A stretch of DNA of 64,000 nucleotides, from the NCBI RefSeq assembly GCF_040515995.1, contig NZ_CP159485.1:1054001-1118000 (forward strand), written 5' to 3'. This stretch comes from Proteinivorax hydrogeniformans. GTDB taxonomy: Bacteria > Bacillota > Proteinivoracia > Proteinivoracales > Proteinivoracaceae. The notes under the pieces are model-generated. The model had not been told where the DNA came from. It saw nothing but the letters and a program-made list of their open reading frames with translations, and ran no database searches. Made by a program: the position numbers and the translations under genes. This document shows positions 1 to 8,041 of the stretch, in pieces (the stretch's first letter is position 1; every line of letters begins with the position of its first letter).

Positions 1-739
1 AATGGATAGCGACACTGTACTTACCTCAATAATGGCAGTTAATAATGAAATTGGCACTATCCAACCCTTAGAAGAAATAGGGCAAATAGTTAAAAGCAAA
101 AATCCACAGTGTATATTCCATGTAGATGGTGTTCAAGGTTATGGAAAAATAGATATTAGTCTTGAAAGATTTAACATAGACTTGCTTTCTATTAGCAGCC
201 ATAAGTTCCATGGTCCTAAAGGGGTAGGGGCTTTGTTTATAAAAGAGAAGGTTGGTTTAAAACCCTTGATTTTTGGTGGGGGACAACAAAGAGGGTTAAG
301 ACCGGGTACTGAAAATGTTCCTGGATGCTATGCTATGTCTATAGCCGCAGAAAAAATGATGAAAAGTAGAGTCCAAAATAACAAGCAGATAGCGCACCTT
401 AAAGAAAAGTTAAGGGATGGGATTCTTAAGAAGGTAAAGAATTCTAGGGTTATATCACCGGAAAATAGTGCGCCTCATATACTGAATATAGCCTTTAAAA
501 ACTTTAAGGGTGAAGTTTTAGTTAGGGCGTTTGAGGAAGTGGGTATTTATGTATCGACTGGGTCTGCCTGTTCTTCAAGGGTAAGTGATAGCCATGTTCT
601 AAAAGCTATTAATCTACCTAAAGAATTTAACGAAGGTGCTATTAGGTTTAGCCTAAGCAATTATACTAATGAGCAAGAAATAGATTATACAATTGAAAAG
701 ACTGCTGATATTATTGAAGAACTGCAGCTATTTATGTAG
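1..739 (+). CDS. Cysteine desulfurase, NifS/IscS-like (5' end outside window)
   Basis: The gene enters from the left edge, so only its last 245 or so residues are seen; the ATG at position 2 is probably internal because the family is usually near 380 residues. The PLP-binding lysine is in SSHKFHGPKG (about visible residue 68) and the sulfur-carrying cysteine in STGSACSS (about residue 189). Such enzymes are PLP-dependent and move sulfur from cysteine onto their own cysteine as a persulfide. thiI follows after 14 bases, the arrangement of the nifZ-thiI pair in Bacillus, so this copy probably feeds ThiI for tRNA 4-thiouridine rather than general Fe-S assembly. The family is certain; the dedicated partner is inferred from context. 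Confidence 0.93.
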   Translation, partial: MDSDTVLTSIMAVNNEIGTIQPLEEIGQIVKSKNPQCIFHVDGVQGYGKIDISLERFNIDLLSISSHKFHGPKGVGALFIKEKVGLKPLIFGGGQQRGLRPGTENVPGCYAMSIAAEKMMKSRVQNNKQIAHLKEKLRDGILKKVKNSRVISPENSAPHILNIAFKNFKGEVLVRAFEEVGIYVSTGSACSSRVSDSHVLKAINLPKEFNEGAIRFSLSNYTNEQEIDYTIEKTADIIEELQLFM

Positions 740-753
740 GAGGGAATCATAAA

Positions 754-1923
754 ATGTATGATGTTATATTAGTTAGGTATGGAGAAATAAGTCTTAAGGG
801 CAGAAATAGAAGTTTTTTCATAAACACCCTTATAAAAAGGATGAAAGACAGTATATCCCATTTAGAAAAGAGGAAGATAGAGTCACATGCTGGCAGGTTA
901 TATGTTCCGGTAAAGAATGATGGCCCTCAGTTAATAGAAGCTTTGAAAAAGGTATTTGGCATAGTGTCTATTAGTCCTGCGGTGCGGGTAGAAAAAGATA
1001 TGGAAAAGATGGGGAAAGCTTGCGTTACTTTGGCTAAAAAAAGCATCAAAGATACTGAGGGAGTAACATTTAAAGTTGACTGTAGACGATCTGATAAGAC
1101 TTTTCCTATGAGCTCTATGGAAATAGGTAGAGATTTAGGGGCGGCTGTGTTAAGGGAATATGAGCATTTAAGAGTGAACTTAACGGCCCCTCAACATACA
1201 ATTGGAGTGGAAGTAAGAGATGAGGACTCCTTTGTTTATGCTGAAAAAATTCCAGGACCTACCGGCCTTCCTATCGGTGTAACAGGCAGGGGGATTTGCC
1301 TGCTATCTGGAGGAATTGACAGCCCAGTGGCTTTTTGGCTGGCCGCAAAAAGAGGTATTGACGTTGAAGGGTTACACTTCCATTCTTATCCATTTACTAG
1401 CCAGAAGGCAAAAGAGAAGGTGGATGACCTGTGCAAAGATTTAAGTAAGTACTGTGGTAGAGTAAGACTTCATACAGTACACTTTACCCCCATACAAAAG
1501 GCAATAAAACTAAACTGTGACGAAGATATGATTATAACTATTATGAGAAGGTTTATGTTTAAGATAGGTGAGGAAGTAGCCAAAAGAAGAAAGGCTCTAG
1601 CTTTAGTTACAGGAGAAAACGTAGCCCAGGTGGCTAGTCAAACTCTAGAAAGTATGAGCGTTATTAACGAGGTTGTAGATATTCCTGTGTTACGTCCTTT
1701 AGTTACCATGGATAAAACCGAGATAATCGACAAATCCCACGAAATTGGCACCTATGAAACATCAATCAGACCTTACGAAGACTGCTGTACAGTATTTACC
1801 CCCCAAAACCCCAAAACCAAGCCAACTTTAGAACAATGTATAGAGGCGGAGAAGAATTTAGATGTAGAAGGATTGGTAAAAGAGGCAGTAGAGGGGATAG
1901 AAACGGAAATCTTCCGCAGATAA
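754..1923 (+). CDS. thiI: tRNA 4-thiouridine synthase ThiI
   Basis: A 389-residue cytosolic enzyme that adenylates U8 of tRNA and replaces its oxygen with sulfur. The N-terminal ferredoxin-like and THUMP RNA-binding regions cover roughly residues 1-165. The PP-loop ATP-binding motif LSGGIDSP lies near residue 185, and the AANH-type catalytic domain fills the rest. There is no C-terminal rhodanese extension, as in other Firmicutes, so persulfide must be delivered to the core enzyme by a desulfurase, matching the upstream gene. ATG start with AGGAGGG about 8 bases upstream. The operon ends in a strong hairpin directly after the stop. Confidence 0.96.
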   Translation: MYDVILVRYGEISLKGRNRSFFINTLIKRMKDSISHLEKRKIESHAGRLYVPVKNDGPQLIEALKKVFGIVSISPAVRVEKDMEKMGKACVTLAKKSIKDTEGVTFKVDCRRSDKTFPMSSMEIGRDLGAAVLREYEHLRVNLTAPQHTIGVEVRDEDSFVYAEKIPGPTGLPIGVTGRGICLLSGGIDSPVAFWLAAKRGIDVEGLHFHSYPFTSQKAKEKVDDLCKDLSKYCGRVRLHTVHFTPIQKAIKLNCDEDMIITIMRRFMFKIGEEVAKRRKALALVTGENVAQVASQTLESMSVINEVVDIPVLRPLVTMDKTEIIDKSHEIGTYETSIRPYEDCCTVFTPQNPKTKPTLEQCIEAEKNLDVEGLVKEAVEGIETEIFRR

Positions 1924-1953
1924 AAAATCATGGGCAAAAGCCCATGATTTTTT
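1924..1953 (+). terminator. Rho-independent terminator after thiI
   Basis: AATCATGGGC, an AAAA loop and GCCCATGATT, followed by a T run. The stem begins immediately after the thiI stop codon. Confidence 0.9.
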
Positions 1954-2085
1954 GTTCTGAAGTTTCTTCTTTTCTAACTTTGTTGTATCAAAAAGGAATT
2001 TAAATAAGTTAACTAGAAATATATATGCTAGTTAGAAATATATTTTAAATAAGACCAAAAATTGCCTCGCAAAGGAGGGGCTTAA

Positions 2086-2733
2086 GTGACTAAAAATAAT
2101 AATAATCTTATATATTCCGCAATAGTATTAGCTATTCTTTGTGTCATAGGAATCTATCTTTTTACGGAAGAGGATGTCCAATCGGAACAAACAGAAAAGC
2201 CACAATTTTACGAAGTGCATCAAGATAACCATGTTAGGGTTAGCTTAGGATATGAAGCATCAACACATGTAATTGAAAACGGTAATGGGTTTATTGGTAA
2301 GATAAACAACTCAACCTCAGATATTGTTATAATTGTAGAAAATCTAAGAACCGATGGCCTAATAGTAGTACCAACACCTACTGTCAAGATACTAGACTCC
2401 CAAAATAAAACTATAGAAAAACTTTCTCCGTCGGTTAAGGTAGCTGGTATAGCTAATTCATTAGATACTACCTATGTTTCAATTGAAAACCCAATACCAC
2501 CATCAAATGTAAGTTCAGGAAGATATACATTTAGCGTGCAATTGCCATATAACTATATTTTTTATGACCGTGTAGATCATGAGGAGTTTGTAAACTTAGA
2601 AGTTAACTATGATATTGTTGCAGAAGGTGTAACTATAGCTCGCGTTAGGCGCTTTGCTAGGTTAGCTCTCCCGTTTGTTTGTGGAGCTGTTTTAGTAATG
2701 ATTTTATCACAAACGAAAAAGAGAAGGTTTTAA
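2086..2733 (+). CDS. Uncharacterised protein with two membrane anchors
   Basis: A 215-residue protein I do not recognise. A hydrophobic helix at about residues 8-27 is followed by a roughly 160-residue beta-rich, charged region, then a second helix at about 191-208 ending in basic KKRR. This predicts a bitopic hairpin with the middle domain outside and both ends in the cytosol. The middle resembles an Ig-like or CARDB-like fold in its alternating pattern, but no diagnostic motif is visible. GTG start chosen because AAAGGAGGGG lies 6 bases upstream. It stands alone between two hairpins. The membrane arrangement is fairly certain; the function is unknown. Confidence 0.7.
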   Translation: MTKNNNNLIYSAIVLAILCVIGIYLFTEEDVQSEQTEKPQFYEVHQDNHVRVSLGYEASTHVIENGNGFIGKINNSTSDIVIIVENLRTDGLIVVPTPTVKILDSQNKTIEKLSPSVKVAGIANSLDTTYVSIENPIPPSNVSSGRYTFSVQLPYNYIFYDRVDHEEFVNLEVNYDIVAEGVTIARVRRFARLALPFVCGAVLVMILSQTKKRRF

Positions 2734-2737
2734 TTCA

Positions 2738-2785
2738 TTCATTTATAAAGCAGCCTCTTTTTAAAGAGACTGCTTTATAAATGAA
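2738..2785 (+). terminator. Long hairpin after the 2.1 kb membrane protein
   Basis: TTCATTTATAAAGCAG pairs with CTGCTTTATAAATGAA, enclosing a second small stem (CTCTTT/AAAGAG). The arms are perfect but the T run afterwards is weak (ATTTA), so termination is likely but not certain. Confidence 0.55.
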
Positions 2786-2821
2786 ATTTAAGGGAGTTAA
2801 TTACATAGGAGGGGAAATAAT

Positions 2822-3997
2822 ATGAACGTTGATATTTTAGCACTAGTTTCTTCTTTTTCCATGGCTTTGGACTTAGCTGAAAACAGACATCTTTCCCACG
2901 CCAAAAGGACAGGCTATATAGCCGTCAAGGTAGGGGAGAGGCTAGGTATTAAAGGTAAAGATATAAAAGATTTATATGTAGCTAGCCTACTTCACGATAT
3001 CGGTGTAACAACAACTATTTCAAAGGAGCATTATTTAAAAGAAAGAGTCAAAAATCATTGCCTTTTGGGTAGTAAGTTAGTTGCTCAGCTGCCTGTTTAC
3101 GATTATTTAGAAAGCGTCATACTTTACCATCACGAAAACTGGGATGGTAGCGGGCCTTATTTTATCGGTGGTGATAACATTCCTATATATTCGCAAATAA
3201 TTTTTGTGGCTGATCAACTGGAGATTCGATATTTGCCTTCTGCTTCCATGGAGAAAAATAAAACTGTGTTTAGGGATTACTTAAGTGAAAGAAGTGGTAA
3301 AGAGTTTAGTCCAAGGGTAGTTGAAACGGTAAAATTTCTTATGGAAACTGAGGCTTTTTGGCTCGACCTAAGGCAACCAGATATAGAAAATGCTTTACCC
3401 GGTATTTATAAAGCCTACAATACCAAGAGTATAGACATGGATATGGCCAACCTTTTAAAGGTTGGAGGTGTTTTTAGCAGCATTATCGACAATAAGAGTA
3501 AGTTCACTAAACGCCACTCTCAAGGTCTCGCAGAGCTTATGATACAAATAGCTAGAAAAAATAACTATAGTGATGAAAACACAAAAAAATTAGAGCTTGC
3601 TGCTTTGTTACATGATCTAGGCAAATTATCGGTTAGTAATGATATACTAGAGAAAAATGGCAGGTTAACATTTGAGGAGTTTCAAAGTATTAAAAGACAT
3701 CCTTACTATACAAAACATATAATTCGTAGTGTACAAGGTATGGAGGAGATAGCTAGCATTGCAGGAGAACATCACGAAAAATTAGATGGAACTGGCTATC
3801 CTGAAAAACTTAATTATAACTCACTATCACATTATAGCAGGGTAATGGCTGTAGGCGATATTTTTCAAGCGCTAACAGAATTCAGGCCTTATAGGGAGGG
3901 GTTAACCCCACAGGAAGCTGTAAAAATCATAAAAAAAGATGTAGAAGCTAATAAACTTTGTTATGATGCATTTAGCGAGCTTAATGCGATAATATAA
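2822..3997 (+). CDS. Tandem HD-domain (HD-GYP type) phosphohydrolase
   Basis: A 391-residue soluble protein with two HD-type metal-dependent phosphohydrolase domains. The N-terminal one has LLHDIG near residue 56 followed by HHENWDGSGP. The C-terminal one has LLHDLGK near residue 262 and HHEKLDGTGYP near 316, the full HD-GYP signature of cyclic-di-GMP phosphodiesterases. The N-terminal copy keeps the HD pair but not the GYP residues, so it may be regulatory or act on another nucleotide. No receiver or membrane domain is present. ATG start with AGGAGGGG 8 bases upstream. Single gene, followed by a convergent terminator. Confidence 0.85.
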   Translation: MNVDILALVSSFSMALDLAENRHLSHAKRTGYIAVKVGERLGIKGKDIKDLYVASLLHDIGVTTTISKEHYLKERVKNHCLLGSKLVAQLPVYDYLESVILYHHENWDGSGPYFIGGDNIPIYSQIIFVADQLEIRYLPSASMEKNKTVFRDYLSERSGKEFSPRVVETVKFLMETEAFWLDLRQPDIENALPGIYKAYNTKSIDMDMANLLKVGGVFSSIIDNKSKFTKRHSQGLAELMIQIARKNNYSDENTKKLELAALLHDLGKLSVSNDILEKNGRLTFEEFQSIKRHPYYTKHIIRSVQGMEEIASIAGEHHEKLDGTGYPEKLNYNSLSHYSRVMAVGDIFQALTEFRPYREGLTPQEAVKIIKKDVEANKLCYDAFSELNAII

Positions 3998-4026
3998 AAA
4001 AGGCCAGCCTCTTATAGAGACTGGCT
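3996..4026 (-). terminator. Terminator for the Gln-rich coat protein gene
   Basis: GCCAG and CTGGC form the outer stem with one mismatch before an inner CTCT/AGAG-type stem. On the minus strand the hairpin is followed by a T run, so it terminates the minus-strand gene ending at 4035 and may also stop the convergent HD-domain transcript. Confidence 0.75.
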
Positions 4027-4034
4027 TAAAGGTT

Positions 4035-4412
4035 TTAAAACATCTGATTTTGGCTTTGTTGTTGCTGCTGTTGTTTTGTGGCATATTTTTGCTGAGCTTG
4101 AGTTATTTCTTGTGAGCTTGCTTGTTTAGTATTGTACATGCCACGTTGTTGCATTGTGTTGAAGATGGAGGCTTCCATATTGTGCTCATCCATTAAAATG
4201 TTGAGCATATCCTGTCTTAAAGAGTCGTTTGTAGCCTCGTTAGCGGCCGTATTATAAAGGTTTGTCAGGTGTTTTTCGTTTGTTAGTGCATCATTTAGGA
4301 TTTCCTGAGCTGATAATTGTTGCTGTGATTGTTGCGATTGCTGATTTTGCTGTTGTTGATTTTGCTGCCCTTGCTGTTTTTGTTGTTGTTGCTGTTGTTG
4401 TTTATGAGACAT
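4035..4412 (-). CDS. CotF-like spore coat protein, Gln-rich
   Basis: A 125-residue protein with Gln-rich ends (runs of up to eight Gln) around a helical core of about residues 40-100 that has the ferritin-like coat F pattern (EILNDALTNEKHLTNLYN, then DMLNILMDEHNMEASIF). Proteins of this family occur in the spore coat or inner spore layers. The ATG at 4412 is preferred to the GTG at 4421 because GGGAG is spaced correctly for it. It follows the next small coat gene at 4687 in the same direction and both share composition, so they are probably co-transcribed late in sporulation. Confidence 0.8.
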   Translation of the reverse strand: MSHKQQQQQQQKQQGQQNQQQQNQQSQQSQQQLSAQEILNDALTNEKHLTNLYNTAANEATNDSLRQDMLNILMDEHNMEASIFNTMQQRGMYNTKQASSQEITQAQQKYATKQQQQQQSQNQMF

Positions 4413-4432
4413 ATTTTTCACTCTCCCTTTTT

Positions 4433-4687
4433 TTAGTTTGAGCGCAAGTGCTTTAATAAAGTGTTATAGTGTTGTTGATGCTTATCAGCCATGTTCTGAC
4501 ACTGTTCTCTAACTTCAGGGTCTGTAGTTTGCTGGGCATAATTTCTGCACTTTTGGATAGCAAGTTCTTCAGCACCTAATTGGTCTTCAATATAAGCAAG
4601 CTCTTTTTGGCTCAGCTGTCCTTGCTGACCTTGCTGCTGCCCTTGTTGCTGTCCTTGTTGCCCCTGTTGTTGATTTTGTCGCACCAT
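4433..4687 (-). CDS. Small Gln-rich coat-associated protein
   Basis: 84 residues. The first 25 or so are almost all Gln and Gly (repeats of GQQ), followed by a helical segment of about 55 residues with two cysteines (IQKCRNYA, REQCQNMA), resembling half of a ferritin-like CotF bundle. A strong AAGGAGG lies 8 bases before the ATG. It is the first gene of a two-gene minus-strand unit with the larger CotF-like gene. A coat role is inferred from its partner and composition; no enzymatic residues are visible. Confidence 0.7.
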   Translation of the reverse strand: MVRQNQQQGQQGQQQGQQQGQQGQLSQKELAYIEDQLGAEELAIQKCRNYAQQTTDPEVREQCQNMADKHQQHYNTLLKHLRSN

Positions 4688-4807
4688 CTGAAAACCTCCT
4701 TTTTAAATATCTTCAAAAATAGTTTGTGATTATTAGACTATTATTATGATGGTACTTTAATTCAAAAATAGATATAAATGTAAATTTTGAAAGGAATGTT
4801 TATTTAT

Positions 4808-5560
4808 ATGACCAGTGTAAAAAAGCTAAAAAGTAAAGAGATAAATAGCCTTATAAAAAGTTTTAAGGACCATGGACTTTTGAATAATTACGACATAGTT
4901 TGGATATTAGAGCAAAGTAAAAGAACTGCAAGATGGGAAGTTTTTTCTACAGATGATGAAAACTTAAGCTGTTTAATCAAGAAGGATAATTATTTTTGGC
5001 TTTGCTGTGAAAAAGGTGCCGACATAGAAAGATTTTATAAAAAAATCCGTCAACAAGAAGATTTCTTTATTCATTGCTACCAAGGTTGGGTTAAAAATTA
5101 CTTTATAGAAAAAGTTTATAATGTAATTTGTAAAAGTCGAAGCTATTACTATGTTACACAAGAAAACTTTAACTCCAGTAAGAAAAATGATTCTTCCTTG
5201 CTAAAATTAGATGACATCAAACTTGATCAGGACTGGTATTCAAAAGAACTTTTGGACTTTCTTATTCAAAAGCAAAAAATTTATGGGATAACAGAAGATA
5301 AAGACTTGATTGCATGGGCTTATGTCGATACCATTACTAAAAGCATTGCGGAAGTTTATAAGGTGGAAGTCCACCCTTTAAAAAGAAGGCGAGGGTATGG
5401 TAAACAGGTGCTGTCGGCAGCCATTGAAAGCTTATTAAAAACGGAAGACATCGTTGTTTTTAATGTCGGGATTGATAATGAAGCAGCCGTTAATATGATA
5501 AAAAAATTAGGGTTTAAAGAGCAGGGAAAAGAGTTTAGGCTAAGAAAAATACAGCAATAA
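4808..5560 (+). CDS. GNAT family N-acetyltransferase
   Basis: About 250 residues. The C-terminal third has the GNAT acetyl-CoA motif A (VEVHPLKRRRGYGKQVL, with the R-x-x-G-x-G pyrophosphate loop) and motif B (NEAAVNMIKKLGF). The N-terminal 150 residues are less conserved and look like a degenerate first acetyltransferase half, so a double-GNAT layout is possible. The start is uncertain: an in-frame TTG at 4787 and ATGs at 4796 and 4808 are available, and AAGGA at 4791-4795 best suits 4808. Substrate unknown. Monocistronic with its own terminator. Confidence 0.8.
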   Translation: MTSVKKLKSKEINSLIKSFKDHGLLNNYDIVWILEQSKRTARWEVFSTDDENLSCLIKKDNYFWLCCEKGADIERFYKKIRQQEDFFIHCYQGWVKNYFIEKVYNVICKSRSYYYVTQENFNSSKKNDSSLLKLDDIKLDQDWYSKELLDFLIQKQKIYGITEDKDLIAWAYVDTITKSIAEVYKVEVHPLKRRRGYGKQVLSAAIESLLKTEDIVVFNVGIDNEAAVNMIKKLGFKEQGKEFRLRKIQQ

Positions 5561-5590
5561 AAAAGAGGCTGTATCTAGCCAAAACATACA

Positions 5591-5637
5591 AAAAGACGGT
5601 TCCGATCATCGATTTTTGATGATTAGAACCGTCTTTT
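5591..5637 (+). terminator. Terminator after the acetyltransferase gene
   Basis: AAAAGACGGTTC pairs with GAACCGTCTTTT around an inner ATCATC/GATGAT stem. It is A-rich on the left and T-rich on the right, so it can act in both directions. Confidence 0.85.
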
Positions 5638-6001
5638 ACTAAATAATCTTGATAATAGTGTTGGACTCTTACTGACATCCAAGAGCAAGAGCATTGGCCA
5701 CTGTAAAACGCACGGTTTTGATAAAGGGCCGGTGCTATATCTGCTGGGTCCAGACTCGTTAAACCGCAGGAGCTTTTCTCTTACAATAATTAAAAAACAG
5801 GGTTTTTCCAATATAAATACCTAATATAAAAGGGTTTGGACCAAGCATGTAGCTAATATCGTGATGTTTACCGTGGCCAATTAAGGTCTTAGGGTCGTGG
5901 CTTTATTACCAACTTCCGACATCATATTACTTATTACCACTACTCATGTAGCTAATATCGTAATCTGGGCAAATAAAAGGTTTTGTCTCAGCCTTTTTAA
6001 G
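5638..6001 (+). other. Gene-poor stretch, possible relic of an insertion element
   Basis: No convincing gene. The 17-base sequence CATGTAGCTAATATCGT occurs twice (5846-5862 and 5945-5961). The two edges carry similar GGCTG-type motifs in inverted orientation (AAAAAGAGGCTGTATC at 5561 and, on the minus strand, AAAAAGGCTGAGACAAAA near 6000), reminiscent of terminal repeats of IS1182-type elements. A short minus-strand reading frame near 5623-5811 has no recognisable domain. My reading is a decayed insertion sequence or MITE, held with low confidence. Confidence 0.35.
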
Positions 6002-6454
6002 TTAAACAGAGATGTTAATTAACAACCCTTTTATGTAATTAATCTTATCAAGAATATACATTCTATCCTTTTCTGAATTAAGCATTTCATTTGTTATATT
6101 CTCTAACTCTTTGTCGATGTTATCCACTGTTATATAAAGCTTATGAGGGTTATAATATTCGCCGCTACGAATTTTTAGTTCGTACATTTCATTTGTCGCT
6201 TTTTTTATGTATGAAGCTACTAGGTTATGATATTTTTTAAGATGATCTAGTGTCATTGACTTTGATAGAGTTTGCCCTTGCTGATCTATATCGTCTAGTA
6301 TTTGATCTAACTGCTCCTTTACGCTACTTATCTTAAATTGAAGATCAAAATCACTTACATTTTGTGTGGTAGTTGTCTTGTGATTTGTTTTTATTAAAGA
6401 AGTTAATTTTGTGCCACCAGCAGGTTTGTGTTTTGTATGGGATATTCTTGCCAT
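6002..6454 (-). CDS. YaaR / DUF327 family protein
   Basis: 150 residues, all-helical and cytosolic. The pattern matches the DUF327 (YaaR) family: a disordered basic N-terminus, then IDQQGQTLSKS, LKKYHNLVASYIKKA, KLYITVDNIDKELENIT and a final GLLINI. The molecular function of YaaR is not established; in Bacillus it sits in the holB region, whereas here it is alone. ATG start with GGGAGG 7 bases upstream. No terminator is evident downstream, where the relic-like stretch begins. Confidence 0.8.
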   Translation of the reverse strand: MARISHTKHKPAGGTKLTSLIKTNHKTTTTQNVSDFDLQFKISSVKEQLDQILDDIDQQGQTLSKSMTLDHLKKYHNLVASYIKKATNEMYELKIRSGEYYNPHKLYITVDNIDKELENITNEMLNSEKDRMYILDKINYIKGLLINISV

Positions 6455-6648
6455 AAAATCCCTCCCGTTTAAAGAAGTAAAAGTCTAATATTTTTATTAT
6501 AACATAGGGAATAATTATATAAAATACAAACCTTTTACACAAACTGATAATATAGAGGAAATATTTTTAATAATTGCAGGAATATTACTTCCAGTCTAGA
6601 ATATTTATCTGTAGGGTAACGAAATATTTATTTAAGGAGGTTTGCAGA

Positions 6649-8037
6649 TTGCTAGATAACAAAGTAATTGGAGATGTTTTAGATCAGGCGCTATCAACTG
6701 GTGGTGATTTTGCAGAAATTTTTCTTGAGGATACAAGAAACAATTCTATAACCATGATTGGTGGTATTGTAGAACGAACTATTTCTGGTAGAGAGTATGG
6801 ATTGGGATTAAGAATTTTTAATGGGCTTAACTCTGTTTATGCTTATACCAATGATACAAGCAGAGAAAACCTTTTATCCGTAGCCAAGAAGGCTGCTATG
6901 GCAATAAAGGGTACTAAAATGGATTTAGTGTTAAACTTTCAAAAGCAAGAGATTACAAACGCTCATCCTATTGTAAAGATTCCCAAAGACATTTCTCAAA
7001 AAGAAAAGGTTGCAATCATGAAAAGGGCACATGAGGTGGCTAACAACTATAGCGAGGAAATAAGCCAGGTTGTTGTAAACTATTTAGATAACGAGCAAAA
7101 AGTTTTAATAGCCAACTCTGATGGCAAGATAGTCGAAGACACAAGAATAAGAACTCGTCTTCCTATTCAAGCAATAGCTTCTAAAGGGACGGAAAAACAA
7201 TCTGGATTCCATGGCCCAGGAGCCTTAAAAGGGTTCGAGCTTTACGATGAAATCAACATCGAAGATTATGCAAAAGATGCAGCGCAGATAGCTACAACTA
7301 TGATTAACGCTGAGGCTTGCCCTAGCGGTAAGATGCCAGTTATCATAGACAACGCTTTTGGAGGGGTAATCTTCCATGAGGCATGCGGACATGGTCTAGA
7401 GGCTACCTCAGTGGCAAAGAAAACCTCTGTGTTTTCTGACAAAATTGGTGAGCAAGTGGCATCAGAGCTAGTTACGGCTGTAGATGATGGTACTATGCCT
7501 AATGAATGGGGTTCGCTTAATATTGATGATGAAGGAAACCCTACTAAGAGAAATGTATTAATAGAAAATGGAGTCTTAAAAGGTTATATGATTGATAGTT
7601 TAAACGGCAAGAGAATGGGGATGGAGGCCACTGGCTCTTGTAGAAGACAAAACTATAGGTTTGCCCCTACATCTAGAATGACAAACACCTATATTGACAA
7701 TGGCAGCTCTACCCCAGAGGAAATTATCGCTAATACAGAATACGCACTGTATGCTAAAAACATGGGTGGCGGCTCAGTAAACCCTGCAACAGGCGAGTTT
7801 AATTTTGCTGTAAACGAAGGCTACATAGTGAAAAATGGTAAAATAGATCGCCCTGTTAGAAGTGCTACTCTTATTGGCAGAGGAATTGATGTTCTTAAAA
7901 AGATTGATATGGTTGGGAACAACCTTAAACAAGCTCCAGGAATGTGTGGATCAGTAAGTGGTGCTGTTCCAACGAATGTTGGGCAGCCGATGATAAGAGT
8001 TTCTGAAATAACTGTCGGTGGAAGAAAGGGGGAGTAA
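6649..8037 (+). CDS. tldD: Metalloprotease TldD
   Basis: 462 residues from a TTG start, chosen because AAGGAGG sits 9 bases upstream; the reading frame stays open further upstream but without a ribosome binding site. The zinc motif HEACGH (in GGVIFHEACGHGLEATS) is intact near residue 245. TldD forms a barrel-shaped heterodimer with TldE/PmbA that degrades unfolded peptides and matures some peptides, as known from E. coli and archaea. The partner follows at once. Cytosolic, full length, no oddities. Confidence 0.93.
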   Translation: MLDNKVIGDVLDQALSTGGDFAEIFLEDTRNNSITMIGGIVERTISGREYGLGLRIFNGLNSVYAYTNDTSRENLLSVAKKAAMAIKGTKMDLVLNFQKQEITNAHPIVKIPKDISQKEKVAIMKRAHEVANNYSEEISQVVVNYLDNEQKVLIANSDGKIVEDTRIRTRLPIQAIASKGTEKQSGFHGPGALKGFELYDEINIEDYAKDAAQIATTMINAEACPSGKMPVIIDNAFGGVIFHEACGHGLEATSVAKKTSVFSDKIGEQVASELVTAVDDGTMPNEWGSLNIDDEGNPTKRNVLIENGVLKGYMIDSLNGKRMGMEATGSCRRQNYRFAPTSRMTNTYIDNGSSTPEEIIANTEYALYAKNMGGGSVNPATGEFNFAVNEGYIVKNGKIDRPVRSATLIGRGIDVLKKIDMVGNNLKQAPGMCGSVSGAVPTNVGQPMIRVSEITVGGRKGE

Positions 8038-8041
8038 TCTG

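Noticed and set aside
4040-4680. Repeated TTGTTGCTG-like runs resembling a repeat array
   Set aside because: They are CAA/CAG glutamine codons of two coat proteins on the minus strand, without unique spacers, so not CRISPR.
5623-5811. 62-codon minus-strand frame after the acetyltransferase gene
   Set aside because: No ribosome site, no domain and it overlaps the terminator; treated as part of the decayed stretch.
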